From the NCBI RefSeq assembly GCF_019357415.1, contig NZ_CP048410.1:62001-126000 (forward strand): DNA of 64,000 nucleotides, written 5' to 3'. Source of the stretch: Gramella sp. MT6 (GTDB lineage: Bacteria > Bacteroidota > Bacteroidia > Flavobacteriales > Flavobacteriaceae). The notes beneath the pieces are model-generated. The model made no database searches. It was not told the origin of the DNA and saw nothing but the letters and a program-made list of their open reading frames with translations. This document shows positions 1 through 9,033 of this stretch, piece after piece (position 1 is the stretch's first letter; every line of letters starts with the position of its first letter). The position numbers and the translations under genes were made by a program.

Positions 1-936
1 TTTTAAAACCTTATCGTATCTGCCAGAAAAGTCTACTGGACAACGTCGAAAAATGATCCCGATATTTTCTCCCTTTTCATTTAATTGACTTACTTCTCTG
101 GCAACATCCCTGAGAAAATATTCATCATGAGGGGAGGTGGTAATATCATCTCCGGAAAAACAAAGATACTCTCTGGTAGGATCCAGGTTATATTTTGAGA
201 AAAACATATCTCTTGGTAAAACAACCGAATTGTTATAATGAATTTCAAATTGAGGAGTTCCGGTGATCTTAATCTGTTCTGAATTTATATGAGGATAATA
301 TCGCTGTAGTTCGTCCTTCATATGCTCACTCCACACAAGGTAATAATCTGTATCTATCACCTTGGTAGCTTTGGGGAGGTTATCCCATGAAAAAATAAAG
401 CAGGAAGTAGGAATTCCTAAGTCTTGGGCAGCTAAAATTGGTGAAATCGCATTCACTGGCCTTTGATTGGTACAGAAAATAGCATCAGGTTTTTCCTGAC
501 TCAATACCTCTGTGCAGTGCTTGTAATATTCAGATTTCCTTTCAGATTTTTGTATTAGCGTTCTTAATTTACTCAGACCTTTTTCTCCCTCATATTTTTT
601 AGTTAGAAAACTGACCATAAGACCTTTCAATATATTTTTCAAACCGTTTTGAGAAGAAGAAAACTTATATTTCTTATATACAGGCTCATTGAACTTTTTC
701 TCAAAATATTCCAACTCTACATTGATCTTAGCCCGTTTCAGAAGATCTGTCCAGGCCCTGGGTTTGGGCTTTAAACTGATCTCTTTATAACCCAATTCAT
801 CTAACTTAAACCCGGTAGCGTTCCAATAGACCAACTCCCAACCCGCAGTTTTCACTTCTTCAGGGAAATTAGTGTAGACGAAATTTCGAAGACCGACTCC
901 GTCAGGAATAATTACAAGAAGTTTTTTTGGTGTCAA
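1..936 (-). CDS. Putative GT-B-like glycosyltransferase, 3' end cut by window edge
   Basis: An open frame of 312 codons runs from a TTG at 936 to the window edge with no stop, so the C-terminus lies outside. No ATG is available after the in-frame stop just upstream, so TTG is the likely start. The N-terminus (LTPKKLLVIIPDG) looks like a Rossmann beta-strand. The middle carries FIFSWDNLPKATKV and YYLVWSEHMKDEL, a style seen in UDP-glycosyltransferase-like proteins of flavobacterial polysaccharide loci. It follows asnB by 50 bp and is probably the next gene of the same operon. Donor and acceptor are unknown, and the family call is from memory of similar proteins. Confidence 0.6.
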   Translation of the reverse strand, partial: MTPKKLLVIIPDGVGLRNFVYTNFPEEVKTAGWELVYWNATGFKLDELGYKEISLKPKPRAWTDLLKRAKINVELEYFEKKFNEPVYKKYKFSSSQNGLKNILKGLMVSFLTKKYEGEKGLSKLRTLIQKSERKSEYYKHCTEVLSQEKPDAIFCTNQRPVNAISPILAAQDLGIPTSCFIFSWDNLPKATKVIDTDYYLVWSEHMKDELQRYYPHINSEQIKITGTPQFEIHYNNSVVLPRDMFFSKYNLDPTREYLCFSGDDITTSPHDEYFLRDVAREVSQLNEKGENIGIIFRRCPVDFSGRYDKVLK

Positions 937-986
937 ATCAGGATAGGTTTACAGGACTTTCAAATATAGAAAACTGGAGGATCAAA

Positions 987-2693
987 TCAGCTATTTTCAA
1001 ATATAAGACTCGTATTAATCCATTGCCAGAGGTAAAAACTATTCTGTTTTTCACCTTTTTGGTAATCCTCCCATTCCTTATAAATGTATTTAAAATCAAA
1101 CCATTCATTAACTTTACTTTTTTTAAGAATTAATAACCGGCTATCTACATAGTCTTTCAGATCTTCAGAAAGCCACTCCCTTTGAGGAGTTTGTAAAGCT
1201 CTTTTTGGAGCCTCTGCTATCTTAAACGGGACAAATTCTCCAGTCAATTCTCTCAGCATATATTTATGCACTCCATTTCTTATTTTCATTTCATCCGGTA
1301 AGGCAAAAGCATATTCCACCAGAAGGTGATCCAAAAATGGTTCTCTAAGCTCTGTACTGAAAGCCATGGATATATGATCGTTGAACCTTAAAGCTCTTGG
1401 AAGCTTTGTATAGAAAAGATCACGGTATTGTAAATTTTGCAACCTGGACTCGAAGGGTCTAGGATATTCAGGTTTCAAAGCAAGATCCCTAAACTCTTTT
1501 GCGAGAACGTTGGGTTTAAAACTACCTGACTTTCCGGTTCCCTGTACTATGGAATTATCCTTTGTTTTATAATAATCATATCCTGCCCATTGTTCATCCA
1601 TTCCCTGCCCATCGAGCAGAACCTTAATTCCTGAATCTTTAGCTTTTTCAAAAATCCTGGCATAAGCGAGGGTGGGAATTCCTCCAAATGGTTCATCCTG
1701 AACTTCACTTATTAAACTGGCATATTCAGGAACCTCATAAGAGGAAAGTTTTACTTTTTCCAGAGGATTTCCTGTTTGGGAAATCATTTCTTTTACCCAA
1801 GGCAACTCATCATATCTTTCATCGCCTGTAAAAAAGGTAAATGCTTTTATTTTTTCTGAACTATGAATGTTATTTACTAAGGCCAGTAATAACGAACTAT
1901 CCACACCACCACTAATATTAAATCCCAAAGGCACATCGGTCCTGAACCTTAGTTTTATTGAATCTTTTAGAAGTTCAAGATACTTCTGCTTTATCTCTTC
2001 CTCAGAATAAGTCCGTTTTAATAAAGAAATTCGTTCAGGAAAATCATACCATTTTTCTATTTGTAACTTTTCATCCTTAAACTCTAGAAAATGACCGGCA
2101 GGTAATTGATGAATATCCTGAAAAAAGGTTTCTGACGGAAGTCCATAGGAACCATAGCAGAAATAATTGGCCCATTGCCTTACATTTTGTGTTGATCCTT
2201 TTATTCTTTTTATCGCCTTGATCTCACTAGCGAAAATAAAATCATTAGTATTACTGTAAAAAAATGGTTTCACCCCAAAACGATCACGTGCAGCAAATAA
2301 AGATTTTTCTTTATTATCCCAGATCGCGAAAGAAAACATTCCTCTAAACTTTTCCAGACAATTCTTGCCGTAAACTAAATAAGCGGCTAATAAAACTTCT
2401 GTATCTGAAGAAGTTTTAAAAGTATGGCTTAAGCCGATTTCATTTCTTAGTTCGGTATAGTTATATATTTCACCATTAAAACTCAAATGGTACCGACCTG
2501 TTGGATCACTAAAAGGCTGATCTGCTTCATGGGATAGATCTATTATAGAGAGTCTGTTATGTCCAATTATAGCAAAACCCTTGTCATGATATACTCCTCT
2601 CGCATCTGGTCCGCGATGGGCCATTGAAGTTAACATTAGATCCAAATCACCTTTTTTAATCTCAGGCCCAACTATTCCAGCTATACCGCACAT
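987..2693 (-). CDS. asnB: Asparagine synthase (glutamine-hydrolysing) family amidotransferase
   Basis: A 568-residue two-domain amidotransferase. Cys2 (MCGIAGIVG) is the N-terminal nucleophile of the class II glutaminase domain, with HRGPD near residue 26 and FNGEIYNY near 72. The ATP-pyrophosphatase P-loop SGGVDSS is at residues 261-267. The family forms an amide from a carboxylate using glutamine and ATP. AsnB-like members often sit in O-antigen and capsule loci, where they are thought to amidate uronic-type or other acidic sugars. Here it directly follows neuA (start/stop codons touching at 2693), so an amide on the glycan is a fair inference. Plain asparagine synthesis cannot be excluded. 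Confidence 0.88.
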   Translation of the reverse strand: MCGIAGIVGPEIKKGDLDLMLTSMAHRGPDARGVYHDKGFAIIGHNRLSIIDLSHEADQPFSDPTGRYHLSFNGEIYNYTELRNEIGLSHTFKTSSDTEVLLAAYLVYGKNCLEKFRGMFSFAIWDNKEKSLFAARDRFGVKPFFYSNTNDFIFASEIKAIKRIKGSTQNVRQWANYFCYGSYGLPSETFFQDIHQLPAGHFLEFKDEKLQIEKWYDFPERISLLKRTYSEEEIKQKYLELLKDSIKLRFRTDVPLGFNISGGVDSSLLLALVNNIHSSEKIKAFTFFTGDERYDELPWVKEMISQTGNPLEKVKLSSYEVPEYASLISEVQDEPFGGIPTLAYARIFEKAKDSGIKVLLDGQGMDEQWAGYDYYKTKDNSIVQGTGKSGSFKPNVLAKEFRDLALKPEYPRPFESRLQNLQYRDLFYTKLPRALRFNDHISMAFSTELREPFLDHLLVEYAFALPDEMKIRNGVHKYMLRELTGEFVPFKIAEAPKRALQTPQREWLSEDLKDYVDSRLLILKKSKVNEWFDFKYIYKEWEDYQKGEKQNSFYLWQWINTSLIFENS

Positions 2694-3385
2694 TAATTAC
2701 GAGTTTTTAATATTTCTACGGCCCTCTCCCAATCACTAATGGTATCTATATTTACATAATCATCTGCCATGGTATTAATAAAGCCAATGTTATCTCCAAG
2801 TAAGGAATTCTCTTCCATTATTTGCCTGGTGGCAGTAATATAAATAGTTCCATCCCTATGGTAAGCCTTAGGAAGTTCCTGCCTTCTCGGAATCGGAGTT
2901 TTTTCCCCGGTAGCTATTCTTAATATCCCATTATGATCTTCAAAGGCCCAGTGTGGATTAAAATCAGTCGGAATTTCCCTTACACTAATTAGAGAATCAT
3001 AATTTCCCGATATAAATTTTCTGATAGCATCATCGATAAGCCCATTCCTTCTAAAAGGAGTCGTAGGCTGTAAAAGGCAAATGGCATCAAAATTTTCATT
3101 TTTTGCTTTAAAGAAATCCAATGCGTGCTGGATAACCTTCAAACTCGGAGTATTATCCTCGGCCAGTTCTCCCGGTCTTTTAAAGGGCACTTCAACTCCC
3201 TGTTGCCCGGATATTTTCATGATCTCCTCATCATCTGAGCTTAGAACTATTTTCGATAGAAGCTTTGATTCTTTAGCGGAGGCTATAGTATAATTAATCA
3301 AAGGAATGCTTCCGAGTATTTTTATATTCTTCCCAGGTATACCTTTACTACCACCTCTTGCCGTTATTAAACCTAAGATTCTCAT
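2693..3385 (-). CDS. neuA: Acylneuraminate (nonulosonate) cytidylyltransferase
   Basis: A 230-residue nucleotidyltransferase of the CMP-NeuAc synthetase family, which activates a nonulosonic acid with CTP to CMP-sugar in the cytoplasm. Seen: the N-terminal CTP-binding motif TARGGSKGIPGKN (residues 8-20) and LLQPTTPFR near residue 104. It overlaps the formyltransferase stop by four bases and asnB by one, so all are co-transcribed. With neuB and neuC nearby it completes synthesis and activation. Whether the sugar is Neu5Ac, legionaminic or another nonulosonate cannot be told from this protein alone. Confidence 0.88.
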   Translation of the reverse strand: MRILGLITARGGSKGIPGKNIKILGSIPLINYTIASAKESKLLSKIVLSSDDEEIMKISGQQGVEVPFKRPGELAEDNTPSLKVIQHALDFFKAKNENFDAICLLQPTTPFRRNGLIDDAIRKFISGNYDSLISVREIPTDFNPHWAFEDHNGILRIATGEKTPIPRRQELPKAYHRDGTIYITATRQIMEENSLLGDNIGFINTMADDYVNIDTISDWERAVEILKTRN

Positions 3386-4179
3386 CGTTTCAAATTTGAA
3401 ATTATAGGATATTTCTTATCGATCTGCTCTTTATCCATTAAATATGTTGAAAATAACCCCTTTTCAATATTATCATAAATATTGCGCAGTCTATCGGTAG
3501 TAAGATCACTATTCCTGTAAATTTTACGGCTAGCCTTCTGCATTATCGGAATAATCTTTCCCCGAAAATATAATTTTAAAATTTCAGGTAACTGCGTTCC
3601 TGCTCTTTTTATAACCTTATTTCCGGCATCATGAAGGTTATCATCCTCAGAAAGATCGGGTCTAAGCTGATGCAATATTTTACCCGAATCAACCTTCTTT
3701 TCTGCTAAGTGAATGGTCGCGCCTAAACATTGTGGCTGTCCATACAAAAGCGGGAATAGATTAGTTGCCGAGCCTTTATAATAAGGAGATAGACCTAGAT
3801 GAAGATTAATGATCTTATTTGGAAAAGCCTTTAAAATGAAATCTTTAATTATCGAGGTGCCAAATAAAACTATGATATCCGGGTCGGTTTCCTTTAAAAA
3901 TTCTAATGTGAGCTCAGTGTTGATTTCTTTATACTGAAGTTCTATCTGGATTATATCCTCTGGAAATCCCATATTTCCAAAAAATTTTTCTTCAGATGCA
4001 GATCGGGATTTAAAATGATCTTTTATAAACCTGGCATCGGTTTCAATTAGTTCTTCAGTATTTTCTATGGTAGCCGACTTTTCTTCGGTAATAATTAATT
4101 GAAGATCGGTACCGAGTGCCAGGCACTGGGCAATATACTTATGCCTGAGACTATTACTGGTTAAAAGTACTGTTCTCAT
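3382..4179 (-). CDS. Formyltransferase family protein (sugar N-formyltransferase-like)
   Basis: A 265-residue Formyl_trans_N protein. The 10-formyl-THF-dependent catalytic triad is visible as N-x-H (INLHLGLSP, mid protein) and D in KVDSGKIL, 39 residues after the Asn, close to the spacing of methionyl-tRNA formyltransferase. It lacks the Fmt C-terminal RNA-binding domain, and its operon is a sugar pathway, so a sugar amine is the likely acceptor. I chose the ATG at 4179 (MRTVLLTS) because it begins at the first beta-strand and overlaps the upstream deacetylase by only 26 bp. An ATG at 4269 would add 30 residues and overlap it by 116 bp. Confidence 0.8.
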   Translation of the reverse strand: MRTVLLTSNSLRHKYIAQCLALGTDLQLIITEEKSATIENTEELIETDARFIKDHFKSRSASEEKFFGNMGFPEDIIQIELQYKEINTELTLEFLKETDPDIIVLFGTSIIKDFILKAFPNKIINLHLGLSPYYKGSATNLFPLLYGQPQCLGATIHLAEKKVDSGKILHQLRPDLSEDDNLHDAGNKVIKRAGTQLPEILKLYFRGKIIPIMQKASRKIYRNSDLTTDRLRNIYDNIEKGLFSTYLMDKEQIDKKYPIISNLKR

Positions 4180-5134
4180 ACGTGTGCCATTTTGCAAATT
4201 CGCAATTTTTGAAAAGACTTTTTCCTTTAAATATATCTGCCTTTCCACCAGGAAGGTCATTGCAGTCATACCTCGCCACCAAAAACGGATTTTCCGATAT
4301 ATGATAATTTACCGCTCTTTCCATGGTAAGTGCTACCTTAAAACCGGCTTGCTCCATAGCTTGTGAAAGTCCTGCACAGGCATCATAAGATCCATAAGGA
4401 TAACTAAACAATCTAGCTTGCTGCCCAAAGTTAGAAATAAAGAAATTCTGAGTATTCTTTAGGTCCTTCTCAACACCTTCTATTTCTATCAAACCTAAGG
4501 GATCATGATTATGCCCGTGGGACCCAAGGCTCCCTCCGTTCCATAGATCTTTTAGCTGGTCCATTTCCATATATAAATCCTTAGCCATCCTATGTTCATT
4601 GAAATTTTCATTGAATAACGGCTCTATGATTTGTTTAAGATCGCTAATATCAATCTTGAAATTGAGCAAATACTTCAACCTGGCAACTGCAGGTGGATCA
4701 TAATTATAATGAAAATGGGCTTTATTCCTTTCTTCCTCATTTAATTTAAAAGAATAATTTTTTGAAATTCCTTCTTCCAGTTCCATAGGATCTATTCTGG
4801 AACGAAGAAGATGAATTTTATGCACCAAAGAAACTTTTTTCTCCGTAAAATTAGAAGTATTTATAAAGCATATAAAAGGTATTCCCATTCTATCCAGAAT
4901 AGGTTTTGCCAGCTCATATTGTTCTTTAAGACCGTCATCAAAGGTGATAAGCAAAAAATTATCTTCTATAGAATGTTTTTCCACATCTAAAAGCTCAGCC
5001 TGTGAGATAAATCTTCCTTGTTTCGATAATATTTTCAGCTGATTCTCGAACTGCCTCGGGGTCAACCCAAAAATACTTGGATAATCGGAATCAAAATCTT
5101 TCCTGAGATAGTGAAAATTAGCAACTGCAAGCAT
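4154..5134 (-). CDS. Polysaccharide deacetylase (NodB-like) family protein
   Basis: A 326-residue NodB-homology protein. Metal and catalytic motifs are clear: ITFDDG (motif 1), GSHGHNHDPL (motif 2, His pair) and FSYPYGSYD (motif 3). The family hydrolyses N- or O-acetyl groups from sugars using a divalent metal. No signal peptide or membrane segment is visible, so it should act in the cytoplasm. It lies 2 bp after neuC and overlaps the formyltransferase gene by 26 bp. That pairing suggests it exposes an amine that the next enzyme formylates; this is an inference. Confidence 0.82.
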   Translation of the reverse strand: MLAVANFHYLRKDFDSDYPSIFGLTPRQFENQLKILSKQGRFISQAELLDVEKHSIEDNFLLITFDDGLKEQYELAKPILDRMGIPFICFINTSNFTEKKVSLVHKIHLLRSRIDPMELEEGISKNYSFKLNEEERNKAHFHYNYDPPAVARLKYLLNFKIDISDLKQIIEPLFNENFNEHRMAKDLYMEMDQLKDLWNGGSLGSHGHNHDPLGLIEIEGVEKDLKNTQNFFISNFGQQARLFSYPYGSYDACAGLSQAMEQAGFKVALTMERAVNYHISENPFLVARYDCNDLPGGKADIFKGKSLFKNCEFAKWHTYENSTFNQ

Positions 5135-5136
5135 TA

Positions 5137-6297
5137 TTAGTAACTAATTGTTTTTGAAGATCTCAACTCAACTTTAGCAAGAATTTCTGCAATTCGTTTC
5201 CCGGATTCACCGTCACCATACAGATTAGATTTACTAAATCTAGAATTTCCTTCCAGTTCTTTGATTGCATTTAATATTTCAAACCTGTTATAACCAACAT
5301 CAGTAACATTCTCGCCTCGAAGCCTTCTTTGCTGACGGTTTCCTATATTTAAAGCTGGAACACCCAGATAACTACCTTCTCTTATTCCTGCACTGGAATT
5401 CCCAATAAGCATTCTTGAATTCTTCATTAATCTTAGAAAATCGAGGCCATCCATATTTTTAAAAAAATGAATGTTTTCAGGATTTTCCTTTTCTCTAAAA
5501 GTTCTAATCCCATTTGAGGTGCCATCTGAGCCTGCATCAACATTAGGCCAGAACCAAAATGCAGAAATTCCACTTTCCTTTACTGCATATAAGGTTTCCA
5601 TTATATTCTCCCGGGATTTTGAATACTCTGTGGTCACCGGATGCTGCATGACTACCAAATAACCATCTTCCCAATTGATCTGACTACCTACACCTCCATA
5701 CTTCTCTAAAGGATTAAAATTCAATCCATTCTCATTCTCTAGTTTCCTGGCAAGATCAATCGACGGACAACCAGTATTAATAACCATTTCAGGATCTTCG
5801 CCTAATTTAATAACCCGCTTCCGGGCATCTTCATTCGAAACCAAGTGAAGATCGGCCAATTTTGTGTTTGCATGTCTAACTTTCTCATCTATACTTCCGG
5901 TTACCTCCCCTCCCTGGATATGAACCAGAGGAATATTTTGATATGCGGCGGCAATCGAAGTGGCGATAGTTTCAAATCTATCGGCTATACTTATTACTGC
6001 ATCTGGTTGAAGATTATAAAAAACATTGGTAAGCTCCATTAATCCTAAACCCGTAGTCTTCGCCATAGTTGTTGGGTTTTCTCCCTCCAGGACCATGTAG
6101 ACCTTGGCAGCCACTTTAAAACCGTCATTTTTGATGAATTCAGCTGCATTTCCATAACGATCCAATAGCGCTGAACCAGCGATTACCAATTGAAGCTCTA
6201 GCTCAGGATGATCCTTAATTGCTTCCAAAGCTGTTTTAATCCTGCTATATGAGGGGCGAGCGGTAATTACTACGCATATTTTTCGTTTCATACTCAT
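5137..6297 (-). CDS. neuC: UDP-N-acetylglucosamine 2-epimerase (hydrolysing)
   Basis: A 386-residue epimerase of the NeuC/LegG type, which releases UDP and makes ManNAc (or a 2,4-diacetamido analogue) as precursor of nonulosonic acids. Seen: N-terminal ITARPSYSRIK, HIQGGEVTGSIDEKVRHA around residue 130, and IGNSSAGIREG near residue 300, matching the conserved epimerase fold. It is longer than, and distinct from, the non-hydrolysing wecB copy at 11.4-12.5 kb. It overlaps the preceding methyltransferase by 4 bp (ATGA) and precedes the deacetylase. No 4,6-dehydratase or aminotransferase for a legionaminic route is in the window. Confidence 0.87.
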   Translation of the reverse strand: MSMKRKICVVITARPSYSRIKTALEAIKDHPELELQLVIAGSALLDRYGNAAEFIKNDGFKVAAKVYMVLEGENPTTMAKTTGLGLMELTNVFYNLQPDAVISIADRFETIATSIAAAYQNIPLVHIQGGEVTGSIDEKVRHANTKLADLHLVSNEDARKRVIKLGEDPEMVINTGCPSIDLARKLENENGLNFNPLEKYGGVGSQINWEDGYLVVMQHPVTTEYSKSRENIMETLYAVKESGISAFWFWPNVDAGSDGTSNGIRTFREKENPENIHFFKNMDGLDFLRLMKNSRMLIGNSSAGIREGSYLGVPALNIGNRQQRRLRGENVTDVGYNRFEILNAIKELEGNSRFSKSNLYGDGESGKRIAEILAKVELRSSKTISY

Positions 6298-6935
6298 TTG
6301 GCAAATCTTCTAAGGTGAAAATGGATCTTTGAAGATAGTTTCAATCTTATCCATTCAAGATATTGCTTAACATTTGGATTGGTAAAAATAACTTTTAAGC
6401 CTCCCTGAAAATGTTCTTTTGATCGATTGGAATATGAACTGTTCTTCTTATTAGTAATCGAATGTACAAATTTTGAATCAGGTAACAGCCCTCTTACAAG
6501 ATCGGTCTGGTCCTTTCGATCCCCTTCGATCACCAGGATACACTGGTCATTCATATGAGCCTCTAATTGTTGCAGGCTGGAATCCTTTCCGTCTATGATG
6601 ATCAGATCAAATTCCTGCTCTGCGGGTAATTCCTGTATGGTCCTGAATAGTTTAAATTCCTGAAATGAAGAACCAAGATTCTTTGCTAATTGAGAACGGC
6701 AAAACTCATTGTCTTCGGTGCCAAAAACCTTCGGCTGATAACTGTTCCCGAAGGCTTTCATAATAGAGTCGGAGATAGTTCCAATCCCTACTCCTACCTC
6801 GAGAATATTCCTGGGCTGAAATCTCCGCACCAGTTTCAATATTCTGAATAATGCATATTCACTGGCTATATACTGGCTTCCCTCAGCACATGTAAATTTT
6901 CTGTATTGCTGCTCTGTAAAATATTCAGACTTCAT
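6294..6935 (-). CDS. Class I SAM-dependent methyltransferase-like protein
   Basis: A 213-residue protein with a SAM-binding motif I (ILEVGVGIGTI, residues about 41-51), an acidic loop after the second strand (FGTEDNEFC) and a motif resembling post-II (DLIIIDGKD). This is the order of a Rossmann methyltransferase of the O-methyltransferase/Methyltransf_24 type. It is wedged between neuB and neuC with short overlaps on both sides (11 and 4 bp), so it probably modifies the nonulosonic acid or an intermediate, but the acceptor is unknown. The catalytic assignment rests on fold motifs only. Confidence 0.6.
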   Translation of the reverse strand: MKSEYFTEQQYRKFTCAEGSQYIASEYALFRILKLVRRFQPRNILEVGVGIGTISDSIMKAFGNSYQPKVFGTEDNEFCRSQLAKNLGSSFQEFKLFRTIQELPAEQEFDLIIIDGKDSSLQQLEAHMNDQCILVIEGDRKDQTDLVRGLLPDSKFVHSITNKKNSSYSNRSKEHFQGGLKVIFTNPNVKQYLEWIRLKLSSKIHFHLRRFAK

Positions 6936-7941
6936 TAGTAAGGTCTCCCGGTTTTAAAAAATCCCACTGTTTTAAGTCTCTTTGCAACTTCTTTCCAATT
7001 ACACTTTGAAATTCAGAGGCATCAAGTCCCATTCCTTTCGGTTTTTTTGATTCAAGGTCCTCAAATCTTAGAATATATCCCCTTGGCAGGTCCTTATTCA
7101 CTGCCAGAGATTTTTCAAAGATCCCTTTCAGATCTGTAAATCTGGAATTATTACTTTTATCCACTGGGTTTTCAAGAGCTTCGTCAATATTCCTTACCGC
7201 CTTTACCAATTCTCTTATTTCTTCGATCTCTAGAGAAGAAGAAGCATCTGGCCCAAAACTCTTCCGGCTGAAAACAGCATGGAATTCAAGGATCTCAGCT
7301 CCAAGAACGGTCGCTGCGATACAGGTTTCCTTTTTGGCAGAATGATCGGAAAAACCCACTGGAACCTGAAATCTTTCCCTTAATTCACTAATTACATTGA
7401 AACCATAATTGTTAGGTGCTGTAGGGTAAGAGGTGGTACATTGAAGGATGGAGTAATCAATTCCTTTATCTTTTAAAAATGTCACGGTTTTCTCCAGTTC
7501 TTCAAAAGAACTCATCCCTGAGGAAAGTATGACCGGTTTCCCAGTACTGGCGATCTTTTCCAGTAAAAGTAAATTGTTCACCTCACCCGAACCTATCTTA
7601 TATCTCTTAACTCCCAATTTCTCCAGGAGATCTACCGCAGCATTACTAAAAGGAGAGGCCAGAAATTCCACCCCCCTTTCCTCGCATCTCGATTTCAGGG
7701 TCCTCCATTGTTGCAGGCTAAATTCCATGCGCTTCCAGTAGTCAAATCGTGTCTCGTCCTGTTGAGAGAACTTTATCCGGAAAGGTTCATGAATACTACT
7801 CTCGGCATCGGCAATATGCACCTGAAATTTAACCGCATCCACCCCGGCATCAGCAAGTACATCTATATAGGAAAGGGCTAGACCTAAACTGCCTTCATGC
7901 GCCTGTCCTATTTCAGCTATGATATTTACCATTTTTTTCAT
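6925..7941 (-). CDS. neuB: N-acetylneuraminate synthase family (nonulosonate synthase)
   Basis: A 338-residue NeuB-type enzyme that condenses phosphoenolpyruvate with ManNAc or a related six-carbon sugar to give a nine-carbon sugar acid. Seen: IIAEIGQAHEG at the N-terminus, VKFQ in the TIM barrel, ILQCTTSYP, and a C-terminal antifreeze/SAF-like domain containing SLAVNKDLPRGYIL. Length is that of the family. It starts immediately after the stop of the upstream glycosyltransferase; the second Met (7932) is an equally good start. It heads the neuB-MTase-neuC-deacetylase-formyltransferase-neuA run. Confidence 0.88.
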   Translation of the reverse strand: MKKMVNIIAEIGQAHEGSLGLALSYIDVLADAGVDAVKFQVHIADAESSIHEPFRIKFSQQDETRFDYWKRMEFSLQQWRTLKSRCEERGVEFLASPFSNAAVDLLEKLGVKRYKIGSGEVNNLLLLEKIASTGKPVILSSGMSSFEELEKTVTFLKDKGIDYSILQCTTSYPTAPNNYGFNVISELRERFQVPVGFSDHSAKKETCIAATVLGAEILEFHAVFSRKSFGPDASSSLEIEEIRELVKAVRNIDEALENPVDKSNNSRFTDLKGIFEKSLAVNKDLPRGYILRFEDLESKKPKGMGLDASEFQSVIGKKLQRDLKQWDFLKPGDLTNEV

Positions 7942-9030
7942 CTAGAGCTCTATTCTAAAATCTATGCTTTTGAGGTCTTTTGCAATTTTAAAAGAATAAT
8001 TAGCATCCCGGTAATTAAAGAGAATTTTTTTTAAAACCAGGTCATTTACTTCTTTCATGGAAAGATAAGGCTGAGTTTGTTTTCCAAGTTTTTTCTTCAG
8101 CCTGTATTTTAAAGTCTCATAGTATGGATCGATCACAAATTCTGCCTTTATTACCTCCTCTTTTAGAGTCAGTAATTCTTCTTCCAGAAAATGTTCAACC
8201 CTGGCGGCAATATTAGGAATAATATAATTACAGGTGGGTTCTTTTAATCTTGAACTTCTTTCAACCCCAATAACTTCCCCCATACCTTCCTGTCTTCTAG
8301 GCTTAATAAGGCCAAGGTCTTTATTCCTGAAATAATGCTCCTGATTGATCCGCATGATGTTCTTTATACGCGGATTCCTGGTCACGATCTCATCCTCCGA
8401 GCCCTGAAAGCTACGATGCCAGTTATGAAAAAAGTACAGGCCTTCTGTTTTTTCTTCCCTGTACCCGGCAGTCTCAAAACGTGAAAAAAGATCCACATCC
8501 TCGGCTCCATAAAAATGAAAGAACTCGTCAAAACCATTCACTTTCAAAAATGCACCTCTTGGAGCCAGCACCATACCGTTCACCTCTCCAACGCGTGAAG
8601 CTTTTAAGTCATCAAAGCCTTGTAGTTCCATTAGATTGGAAGAGGTATCCTGATCAAGGTACCCCATTTTAAAAAGGAAGAAGCTTTCAGGTTTTTTTAG
8701 CTGTTCCAATCTTTCTATCGCTTTAGGAGGAAAGATAAGGTCCACATCGGCGATAAATATATAAGAGGCTTTGCTTTGCAAAACCCCATAATTAAGGGCC
8801 TTACTCTTGTTCCAAAGCAGCTGGGGTACCGGTAAAAAAAAAGGAGACACAAAATCATATTCGCCCATCAGCTTTTTCAGATCCTCTGTAAGGGGTGCGT
8901 TACTCCCGTAATCGACAAAGATCACCTCAAAATTCTTTGAAGACTGTTTTTTAAGGGACTCAAAAGAAAGTCTTATCCTCTCGACATCCCTCTTCCTATG
9001 GGCATAAATGATCGCGATCTTTTCTTCCAT
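7942..9030 (-). CDS. Glycosyltransferase, GT2-type with galactosyltransferase-like C-terminal motif
   Basis: A 362-residue GT-A glycosyltransferase. The N-terminus has the strand and acidic motif FEVIFVDYGS, a central IADVDLIFP (DxD metal-binding motif) near residue 95, and GAEDVDLFSRF with a His-rich FFHNWHR stretch further on, as in Glyco_transf_7C/chondroitin-polymerase-like enzymes. It is cytoplasmic with no membrane segments. It is followed without a gap by neuB. The coding strand has a run of nine Ts (8834-8842) that could be slippage-prone. Sugar specificity is unknown. Confidence 0.82.
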   Translation of the reverse strand: MEEKIAIIYAHRKRDVERIRLSFESLKKQSSKNFEVIFVDYGSNAPLTEDLKKLMGEYDFVSPFFLPVPQLLWNKSKALNYGVLQSKASYIFIADVDLIFPPKAIERLEQLKKPESFFLFKMGYLDQDTSSNLMELQGFDDLKASRVGEVNGMVLAPRGAFLKVNGFDEFFHFYGAEDVDLFSRFETAGYREEKTEGLYFFHNWHRSFQGSEDEIVTRNPRIKNIMRINQEHYFRNKDLGLIKPRRQEGMGEVIGVERSSRLKEPTCNYIIPNIAARVEHFLEEELLTLKEEVIKAEFVIDPYYETLKYRLKKKLGKQTQPYLSMKEVNDLVLKKILFNYRDANYSFKIAKDLKSIDFRIEL

Positions 9031-9033
9031 GAG

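Noticed and set aside
927-1133. Small plus-strand frame of 68 codons across the end of asnB
   Set aside because: It lies mostly antisense to the asnB 3' end and has no recognisable motif or promoter; the minus-strand genes explain this stretch.
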